Source of the DNA: Saccoglossus kowalevskii
Taxonomy: Eukaryota; Hemichordata; Enteropneusta; Harrimaniidae
DNA: 21,326 bases
Direction of reading: 5' to 3'
Assembly (NCBI RefSeq): GCF_000003605.2
Contig: NW_003105319.1
Span: 1-21,326, forward strand
Shown here: piece by piece, positions 13,454 to 21,326 of the stretch
Position numbering within the stretch: the stretch's first letter is position 1
Layout of the letters: each line of letters starts with the position of its first letter
The notes under the pieces: model-generated
Told to the model about the DNA's origin: nothing
Databases searched by the model: none
Seen by the model: only the letters and a program-made list of their open reading frames with translations
Program-made: the position numbers and the translations under genes

Positions 13454-13925
13454 GACTAGACACACTCAAACATATAATCATGGCAGGTTACATATTGGAG
13501 GCATAGAGACTAGACACACTCAAACATATAATCATGGCAGGGAACATATTAGAGGCATAGCGACTAGACACACTCAAACATATAATCATGGCAGGGGACA
13601 TATTGGAGGCATAAAGACTAGGCACACTGAAACATACAATCATGGCAGGGGACATATTAGAGGCATAGCGACTAGATACACTCAAACATATAATCATGGC
13701 GGGGAACATTTTGGAGGCATACCGACTAGACACACTCAAACATATAATCATGGCAGCGGACATATTGGAGGTATAGCGACTAGACACACTCAAACATACA
13801 ATCATGGCAGGGGACATATTGGAGGCATAGCGACTAGACACACTCAAACATATTATCGTGACAGCGCACATATTGGAGGCATAGCGACTAGACACACTCA
13901 AACATACAATCATGGCAGGAGACAT
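13454..13925 (+). repeat. ATTGCGAC / GGTTACATATTG module, copy 2 of 3
   Basis: Together with the truncated unit before it, this corresponds to 10756-11240 (offset 2685) and to about 14948-15345 (offset 1494). It shares with the 15.2 kb copy a rare GCATACCGAC change (13718 and 15212) that the 10.7 kb copy lacks, so these two are the closer pair. It diverges from the 15.2 kb copy at about 13850. Confidence 0.8.
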
Positions 13926-14277
13926 ATTAGAGGCATAGCGACTAGACACACTCAAACATACAATCATGGCAGGGGACATATTAGAGGCATAGCGACTAGA
14001 TACACTCAAACATATAATCATGGCAGGGGACATATTGGAGGCGAAAAGACTAGGCACACTCAAACATACAATCATGGCAGGGGACATATTAGAGGCATAG
14101 CGACTAGACACACTCAAACATATAATCATGGCAGGGGACATATTGGAGGCATAAAGACTAGGCACACTCAAACATACAATCATGGCAGGGGACATATTAG
14201 AGGCATAGCGACTAGATACACTCAAACATATAATCATGGCAGGGGACATATTGGAGGCATAAAGACTAGGCACACTC
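13926..14277 (+). repeat. 108-bp dimer expanded in tandem
   Basis: Two unit types alternate here. The landmark GACTAGG falls at 14048, 14156 and 14264, exactly 108 bp apart. One half carries CATACAATCATGG with an ATATTAGAGG ending, and the other carries CATATAATCATGG with an ATATTGGAGGCATAAAG ending. This is a small higher-order repeat, also seen once at 9855-10079. Confidence 0.85.
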
Positions 14278-14894
14278 AAACATATCATCGTGGCAGGGGA
14301 CATATTGGAGGAATAGCGACTATAGACGCACTCAAACATACAATCATAGCAGGGGACATATTGGAGGCATAGCGACTAGACACACCCAAACATATAATCA
14401 TGGCAGGAAACATATCCGAGGCATAACGACTAGACACACTCAAACGTATCATCGTGGCAGGGGACATATTGGAGGCATAGTGACTAGACACACTCAAACA
14501 TATAATCATGGCAGGGGACATATTGGAGGCATAGCGACTAGACACACTCAAACATATAATCATGGCAGGGGACATATTGAAGGCATAAAAACTAGACACA
14601 CTCAAACATACAATCATGGCAGGAGACATATTAGAGGCGTAGCGACTAGACACACTCAAACATATAATCATGGCATGGAACATATTGGAGGCACAGCGAC
14701 TAGACACATTCAAACATATAATCATGACAGGGGACATATTAGAGACATAGCGACTAGGCACACTCAAATATATAATCATGGCAGGGAACATATTTAAGGA
14801 ACAGCGACTAGACACATCCAAACATATAATTATGGCAGGAAACATATTGGAGGCATTGCGACTAGACACACTCAAACATATAATCATGGCAGGT
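14278..14894 (+). repeat. Module matching 10080-10660
   Basis: This is the second copy of the roughly 580-bp module described at 10080, at an offset of about 4197 bp. It preserves the order GACTATAGACGCACTC unit, ATATCCGAGGC unit, AAACGTATCATCG unit, AAGGCATAAAAAC unit, CACAGCGAC unit and ATTTAAGGAACAGC unit. Part of it (about 14560-14740) is repeated again at 15350-15530 at an offset of 790 bp, an offset that includes one 34-bp unit. Confidence 0.75.
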
Positions 14895-15345
14895 TACATA
14901 TTGGAGGCATAGCGACTAGACACACTCAAACATATTAGAGGCATTGCGACTAGACACACTCAAACATATAATCATGGCAGGTTACATATTGGAGGCATAG
15001 CGACTAGACACACTCAAACATATAATCATGGCAGGGGACATATTAGAGGCATAGCGACTAGACACACTCAAACATATAATCATGGCAGGGGACATATTGG
15101 AGGCATAAAGACTAGGCACACTGAAACATACAATCATGGCAGGGGGCATATTAGAGGCATAGTGACTAGATACACTCAAACATATAATCATGGCGGGGAA
15201 CATTTTGGAGGCATACCGACTAGACACACTCAAACATATAATCATGGCAGCGGACATATTGGAGGCATAGCGACTAGACACACTCAAACATATAATCATG
15301 GCAGGGGACATATTGGAGGCATAGCGACTAGACACACTCAAACAT
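14895..15345 (+). repeat. ATTGCGAC / GGTTACATATTG module, copy 3 of 3, with 34-bp unit
   Basis: This copy matches about 13400-13850 at a constant offset of 1494 bp. It includes the 34-bp truncated unit (14914-14947), the GGTTACATATTGG unit, ACTGAAACATACAATC and the GCATACCGAC change at 15212. Because 1494 is not a multiple of 54, the constant offset itself shows the truncated unit was copied within the block. Confidence 0.85.
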
Positions 15346-16680
15346 ATAATCATGGCAGGGGACATATTGAAGGCATAAAAGCTAGACACACTCAAACATA
15401 CAATCATGGCAGGAGACATATTAGAGGCGTAGCGACTAGACACACTCAAACATATAATCATAGCATGGAACATATTGGAGGCACAGCGACTAGACACATT
15501 CAAACATATAATCATGACAGGGACATATTGGATGCATAATGATTAGACACACTCAAACATTTAATCATGGCAGGGGACATATTAGAGGCATAGCGACTAG
15601 ATACACTCAAACATATAATCATGGCAGGGGACATATTGAAGGCATAAAAACTAGACACACTCAAACATACAATCATGGCAGGGGACATATTAGATGCATA
15701 GCCACTAGATACACTTAAACATATAATCATGGCGGGGAACATTTTGGATGCATAGCGACTAGACACTCGCAAACATATAATCATGATGGCAGGGAACATA
15801 TTGGAGGCACAGCAACTAGACATATTCAAAAATATAATCATGACAGGGGACATATTGGATGCATAGCGACTAGGCACACTCAAACATATAATCATGGCAT
15901 GGAACTTATTGAAGGAACAGCGACTAGACACATTCAAACATAAAATTATGGCAGGAAACATATTGGAGGCATAACGACTAGACACACTCAAACATATAAT
16001 CATGGCAGGGAACATATTGGAGGCATAGCGACTGGACACACTCAAACATATAATCATGGTGGGGAACATACTGGAGGCATAGCGACTAGACACACTCAAA
16101 CATATAATCGTGGCAGGGGACATATTGGAGGCATAGCGACTAGACACACTCAAACATATAATCATGGCAGGGAACATATTGGAGGCATAGCGACTACACA
16201 CACTCAAACATATAATCATGGCAGGGGACATATTGGAGGCATAACGACTAGACACACTCAAACATATCATCGTGGGAGGGGACATATTGGAGGCAAAGCG
16301 ACTGGACACACTCAAACACATAATCATGGCAGGGGACATATTGGAGGCATGGCGACTCGACACACTCAAACATATAATCATGGCAGATGACATATTGGAG
16401 GCATAGCGACTAGACACACTCAAACATATAATCATGGCAGCGGACATATTGGAGGCATAGCGACTAGACACACTCAAACATATAATCATGGCAGGGGACA
16501 TATCCGAGGCATAACGACTAGACACACTAAAACATATCATCGTGGCATGGGACATATTGGAGGCATAGCGACTAGACACACCCAAACATATAATCATGAT
16601 GGCAGGGAACATATTGGAGGCACAGCAACTAGACATATTCAAAAATATAATCATGACAAGGGACATATTGGATGCATAGC
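15346..16680 (+). repeat. Mosaic section with a repeated 57-bp unit
   Basis: About 15483-15720 resembles 5200-5430 (CACAGCGACTAGACACATTC, a short GACAGGGACATATTGG unit, GCATAATGA, CATTTAATCATGG). A unit with three extra bases, reading TCATGATGGCAGGG, occurs at 15781 and 16594. It is followed in both places by CACAGCAACTAGACATATTC and CAAAAATATAATCATGAC, so about 15770-15890 is duplicated at 16583-16703 (offset 813, or 15 units plus 3 bp). Between them lie ordinary units, including a GACTGGACAC plus GGTGGGGAACATACTGG pair near 16030-16075. Confidence 0.75.
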
Positions 16681-17286
16681 GACTAGGCACACTCAAACAT
16701 ACAATCATAGCAGGGGACATATGGAGGCATAGCGACTAGACACACCCAAACATATAATCATGGCAGGAAACATATCCGAGGCATAACGACTAGACACACT
16801 AAAACATATAATCATGGCAGGGGACATATTGGAGGCATAGCGACTAGACGCACTAAACCATACAATCATGGCAGGGAACATTTTGGAGGCATAGCGACTA
16901 GACACCTCAAACATATAATCATAACAGCGGACATATTGGAGGCATAGCTGCTAGACACACTCAAACATATAATCATGGCAGGGGACATATTGGAGGCATA
17001 GCGACTAGACACACCCAAACATATAATCATGGCAGGGGACATATTGGAGGCATAGCGACTAGACACACTCAAACATATAATCATGGCAGGGGACATATTG
17101 GAGGCATAGCGACTAGACACACCCAAACATATAATCATGACAGGGGACATATTGGATGCATAGCGACTGGACACACTCAAACATATAATCATGGTGGGGA
17201 ACATACTGGAGGCATAGCGACTAGACACACTCAAACATATAATCATGGCAGGAAACATATTGGAGGCATAACGACTAGACGCACTC
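16681..17286 (+). repeat. Partial third copy of the higher-order block head
   Basis: This segment matches 6719-7319 at an offset of 9961 bp (9962 before a one-base deletion near 16719) and 18191-18795 at an offset of 1511 bp. It carries the GACACCTCAAAC 53-bp unit (16901) and AGCTGCTAGAC (16946). The match stops at about 17280, where the sequence switches to the equivalent of 5815. This is a clear recombination-type junction within the array. Confidence 0.9.
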
Positions 17287-18376
17287 AAACATATAATCAT
17301 GGCAGGAGACATATTAGAGGCATAGCGACTAGACACACTCAAACATATAATCATGGCAGGGAACATTTTGGATGCATAGCGACTAGACACACTGAAACAT
17401 ATAATCATAACAGCGGACATATTGGAGGCATAGCGACTATACACACTCGAACATACAATCATGGCATTGGACATATTGGAGGCATAGCGACTAGACCCAT
17501 TGAAATATATAATCATAGCAGGGGACATATTGGAGGCATAGCGACTAGACCCATTGAAATATATAATCATGGCAGGAAACATATTTGAGGCATAACGACT
17601 AGACACACTCAAATATATCATCGTGGCAGGGGACATATTGGAGGCGTAGCGACTAGGCACACTTAAACATATAATCATGGCAGGAGACATATTAGAGGCA
17701 TAGCGACTAGACACACTCAAACATATAATCATGGCAGGGGACATATTAGAGGCATAGCGACTAAACACACTCAAACATATAATCATGGCAGGGGAAATAT
17801 TGGAGGCATATAGACTAGACACACTCAAACATATAATCATAGCAGGTGACATATTGGAGGCCCAGTGACTAGACATACCCAAACATATAATCATGGCAGG
17901 GGACATATTGGATGCATAGCGACTGCACACACTCAAACATATAATCATGGTGGGGAACATACTGGAGGCATAGCGACTAGACACACTGAAACATATAATC
18001 ATAACAGCGGACATATTGGAGGCATAGCGACTAGACACACTCAAACATATAATCATGGCAGGAAACATATCCGAGGCATAACGACTAAACACACTAAAAC
18101 ATATAATCATGGCAGGGGACATATTATAGGCATAGCGACTAGACACACTCAAACATATAATCATGGCAGGGGACTTATTGGAGGCATAAAGACTAGGCAC
18201 ACTCAAACATACAATCATAGCAGGGGACATATTGGAGGCATAGCAACTAGACACACCCAAACATATAATCATGGCAGGAAACATATCCGAGGCATAACGA
18301 CTAGACACACTAAAACATATAATCATGGCAGGGGACATATTGGAGGCATAGCGACTAGACGCACTAAACCATACAA

Positions 18377-20686
18377 TCATGGCAGGGAACATTTTGGAGG
18401 CATAGCGACTAGACACCTCAAACATATAATCATAACAGCGGACATATTGGAGGCATAGCTGCTAGACACACTCAAACATATAATCATGGCAGGGGACATA
18501 TTGGAGGCATAGCGACTAGACACACCCAAACATATAATCATGGCAGGGGACATATTGGAGGCATAGCGACTAGACACACTCAAACATATAATCATGGCAG
18601 GGGACATATTGGAGGCATAGCGACTAGACACACCCAAACATATAATCATGACAGGGGACATATTGGATGCATAGCGACTGGACACACTCAAACATATAAT
18701 CATGGTGGGGAACATACTGGAGGCATAGCGACTAGACACACTCAAACATATAATCATGGCAGGAAACATATTGGAGGCATAACGACTAGACACACTCATA
18801 TATATCATTGTGGCAGGGGACATATTGGAGGCATAGCGACTAGACACACTCAAACATATAATCATGGCAGCGGACATATTGGAGGCATAGCGACTAGACA
18901 CACTCAAACATATAATCATGGCAGGGGACATATTGGAGGCATAGCGACTAGACACACTCAAACATATTATCGTGACAGCGCACATATTGGAGGCCGAGTG
19001 ACTAGACACACCCAAATATATAATCATGGTAGGGGACATATTGGATGCATAGCGACTGGACACACTGAAACATATAATCATGGTGGGGAACATACTGGAG
19101 GCATAGCGACTAGACACACTGAAACATATAATCATAACAGTGGACATATTGGAGGCATAGCGACTAGACACACTCGAACATACAATCATGGCATTGGACA
19201 TATTGGAGGCATAGCGACTAGACACACTCGAACATACAATCAAGGCATTGGACATATTGGATGCATAGCGACTAGACACACTGAAACATATAATCATAAC
19301 AGCGGACATATTGGAGGCATAGCGACTAGACACACTCGAACATACAATCATGGCATTGGACATATTGGAGGCATAGCGACTAGACCCATTGAAATATATA
19401 ATCATAGCAGGGGACATATTGGAGGCATAGCGACTAGACACACTCAAACATATAATCATGACAGGGGACATATTGGATGCATAGCGACTGGACACACTCA
19501 AACATATAATCATGGTGGGGAACATACTCGAGGCATAGCGACTAGACACACTCAAACATATAATCATGGCAGGAAACATATTGGAGGCATAACGACTAGA
19601 CACACTCATATATATCATCGTGGCAGGGGACATATTGGAGGCATAGCGACTAGACACACTCAAACATATAATCATGGCAGCGGACATATTGGAGGCATAG
19701 CGACTAGACATACTCAAACATATAATCATGGCAGGGGACATATTGGAGGCATAGCGACTAGACACACTCAAACATATAATCATGGCAGGGGACATATTGG
19801 AGGCATAGCGACTAGACACACTCAAACATATTATCGTGACAGCGCACATATTGGAGGCCGAGTGACTAGACACACCCAAACATATAATCATGGCAGGGGA
19901 CATATTGGATGCATAGCGACTGGACACACTCAAACATATAATCATGGTGGGGAACATACTGGAGGCATAGCGACTTGACACACTGAAACATATAATCATA
20001 ACAGTGGACATATTGGAGGCATAGCGACTAGACACACTCGAACATACAATCATGGCATTGGACATATTGGAGGCATAGCGACTAGACACACTCGAACATA
20101 CAATCAAGGCATTGGACATATTGGATGCATAGCGACTAGACACACTGAAACATATAATCATAACAGCGGACATATTGGAGGCATAGCGACTAGACACACT
20201 CGAACATACAATCATGGCATTGGACATATTGGAGGCATAGCGACTAGACCCATTGAAATATATAATCATAGCAGGGGACATATTGGAGGCATAGCGACTA
20301 GACCCATTGAAATATATAATCATGGCAGGAAACATATTGGAGGCATAACGACTAGACACACTCAAATATATCATCGTGGCAGGGGACATATTGGAGGCAT
20401 AGCGACTAGGCACACTCAAACATATAATCATGGCAGGAGACATATTAGAGGCATAGCGACGAGACACACTCAAACAAACAATCATAGCAGGGGACATATT
20501 GGAGGCATAGCGACTAGACACACCCAAACATATAATCATGGCAGGAAACATATGCGAGGCATAACGACTAGACACACTCAAACGTATCATCGTGGCAGGG
20601 GACATATTTGAGGCATAGTGACTAGACACACTCAAACATATAATCATGGCAGGGGACATATTGGAGGCTATAATGACTAGGCACAC
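18377..20686 (-). other. Longest repeat-generated open frame; not called as a gene
   Basis: This is the longest of many open frames in the array, 769 codons on the minus strand, built from an 18-residue repeat whose consensus is MSPAMIICLSVSSRYASN. It exists because the 54-bp unit is a whole number of codons with no stop in this phase. A second open phase on the plus strand (RHTQTYNHGRGHIGGIAT) covers much of the same DNA. The apparent start is simply one of the repeated ATG codons, and the end is where an odd-length unit shifts the phase. Equivalent frames occur at 3341-4786, 6905-8350, 11661-13286 and 16866-18425. I see no known domain, signal peptide or unique flanking exon. Differences between copies do not spare amino-acid-changing sites. 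A repetitive expressed protein cannot be strictly excluded without transcript data. Confidence 0.85.
19431..20294 (+). repeat. Internal tandem duplication of 15-16 units
   Basis: This segment repeats 18621-19430. The offset is 810 bp (15 units) at first and 864 bp (16 units) after one extra ordinary unit at about 19740-19800. At 19431 the sequence jumps back from the first member of the GACCCATTGAAATATATAATC doublet to a CATGACAGGGGAC unit. The doublet is therefore split: one member is left alone at 19383, and an intact pair follows at 20247 and 20301. The two copies differ by only a few substitutions, which suggests a recent event. Confidence 0.92.
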
Positions 20687-21326
20687 TCAAACATACAATC
20701 ATGGCAGGGGACATATTAGAGGCATAGCGACTAGATACACTCAATCATACAATCATAGCAGGGGACATATTGGAGGCATAGCGACTAGACACACCCAAAC
20801 ATATACTCATGGCAGGAAACATATGCGAGGCATAACGACTAGACACACTCAAACGTATCATCGTGGCAGGGGACATATTTGAGGCATAGTGACTAGACAC
20901 ACTCAAACATATAATCATGGCAGGGGACATATTGGAGGCATAGCGACTAGACACACTCAAACATATAATCATGGCAGGGGACATATTGAAGGCATAAAAA
21001 CTAGACACACTCAAACATTTCAATCATGGCAGAAGACATATTAGAAGCATAGCGACTAGACACACTCAAACATAATCATAGCATGGAACATATTGGAGGC
21101 ACAGCGACTAGACACATTCAAACATATAATCATGACAGAGACATATTGGATGCATAATGACTAGACACACTCAAACATTTAATCATGGCAGGGGACATAT
21201 TAGAGGCATAGCGACTAGATACACTCAAACATATAATCATGGCAGGGGACATATTGAAGGCATAAAAACTAGACACATTCAAACATACAATCATGGCAGG
21301 GGACATATTAGAGGCATAGCGACTGA

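Larger units (their letters stand above)
1..21326 (+). repeat. 54-bp satellite/minisatellite array filling the whole window
   Basis: The entire window consists of head-to-tail copies of a 54-bp unit, about 390-395 copies, all in the same orientation. Recurring landmarks are GACTAGACACACTCAAAC, CATATAATCATGG, CAGGGGACATATTGG and AGGCATAGC. Copies differ mainly by substitutions in a few hot positions (GGGG to GGAG, GCGG, GGAA or ATTG; ATAATCATGG to ACAATCATGG or ATCATCGTGG). Most indels are whole units, with a minority of units of 34, 53, 55, 56 or 57 bp. No stretch of unrelated sequence interrupts the array, and it continues past both window edges. The biological role is unknown. Candidate settings for such arrays are subtelomeric, pericentromeric or interstitial heterochromatin, but nothing here decides among them. 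Confidence 0.98.
17287..21326 (+). repeat. Third large copy, equivalent to 5815-8990 plus a 16-unit insertion
   Basis: From 17287 to about 19430 the order of variants matches 5815-7958 at a constant offset of 11472 bp. From about 19862 to the window end it matches 7526-8990 at 12336 bp. The 864-bp difference, 16 units, is an internal duplication. The copy contains the linker (17763-18200), the GACACCTCAAAC unit (18411), AGCTGCTAGAC (18457) and the GACCCATTGAAATATATAATC units (17494, 17548, 19383, 20247, 20301). The match continues to the window edge, apart from the final bases GACTGA in place of GACTAG. Confidence 0.93.

Noticed and set aside
3341-20686. Family of genes encoding an 18-residue repeat protein (minus or plus strand)
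   Set aside because: The frames follow from a unit of 18 codons. Both strands are open at once, starts and stops fall at arbitrary odd-length units, and differences between copies are not biased toward silent sites in either frame. There is no unique flanking coding sequence.
1-21326. CRISPR array
   Set aside because: The 54-bp units abut with no unique spacers between constant repeats. Variation is scattered through the unit, and no cas genes are present.
1-21326. Zinc-finger or metal-binding reading of the His-rich plus frame
   Set aside because: RHTQTYNHGRGHIGGIAT contains His but no Cys pair, and its spacing does not fit C2H2 or other known finger patterns. The frame is not conserved between block copies.
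1-21326. Promoters: TATAAT in nearly every unit
   Set aside because: TATAAT matches the bacterial -10 consensus but has no -35 partner at 16-18 bp. It recurs hundreds of times simply because it is part of the unit, and the array looks eukaryotic.
1-21326. Eight-codon mini frame MAGDILEA ending in TAG in most units
   Set aside because: It is a short by-product of the consensus in the third plus phase, with no independent sign of translation.
1-21326. Telomeric repeat, CENP-B box or tRNA/rRNA-derived satellite
   Set aside because: No short G-rich telomere motif, no TTCG-type CENP-B box core and no tRNA promoter boxes or rRNA signatures were seen in the unit.
1-21326. Transposon, retroelement or virus-derived insertion inside the array
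   Set aside because: No interruption of the 54-bp pattern long enough to hold one, no terminal inverted or long terminal repeats, and no recognisable enzyme motifs in any frame.
21319-21326. Array boundary at the window end (GACTGA in place of GACTAG)
   Set aside because: Two swapped bases at the last positions are too little to call a boundary. The preceding sequence still matches 8990 and earlier exactly in register, so this may be a sequence variant or edge error.

Overview
The window is a single tandem-repeat array from first base to last. A unit of 54 bp, all in one orientation, repeats roughly 390-395 times. The array runs off both ends of the window, so its true length and its flanks are not visible. 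I found no protein-coding gene, tRNA, rRNA, transposon, retroelement or unique-sequence island. Uninterrupted satellite or minisatellite DNA of this size, with nested higher-order duplications, points to a eukaryotic nuclear genome. The sequence does not let me name the species or lineage.

The common unit carries, in order, GACTAGACACACTCAAAC, CATATAATCATGG, CAGGGGACATATTGG and AGGCATAGC. It is about 44% G+C, with about twice as many A as T on the given strand. Because 54 is 18 codons and the unit lacks a stop in one frame on each strand, the array produces long overlapping open frames on both strands. The minus frame reads MSPAMIICLSVSSRYASN per unit and reaches 769 codons. The plus frame reads RHTQTYNHGRGHIGGIAT per unit. 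Differences between duplicated blocks change amino acids freely in both frames, so I treat these frames as arithmetic by-products and not genes.

Layout. 1-3164: shorter duplicated blocks marked by a GACTAGCCCCACTCAC variant unit. 3165-6290 and 6729-9854: two nearly identical copies of a 66-unit (3564 bp) higher-order repeat. 9855-16680: a mosaic of smaller duplications (two-unit, about 500 bp and about 580 bp modules) that includes the most diverged stretch, about 12110-12870. 16681-17286: a partial further copy of the block head. 17287-21326: a third large copy matching 5815-8990, carrying its own internal 15-16 unit duplication.

Variant units with small indels or distinctive substitutions act as bar codes that let the duplication history be read. 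The pattern fits repeated unequal exchange or replication slippage at several scales. I see no sign of a functional gene system. The interest lies in the array architecture and in the misleading open frames.
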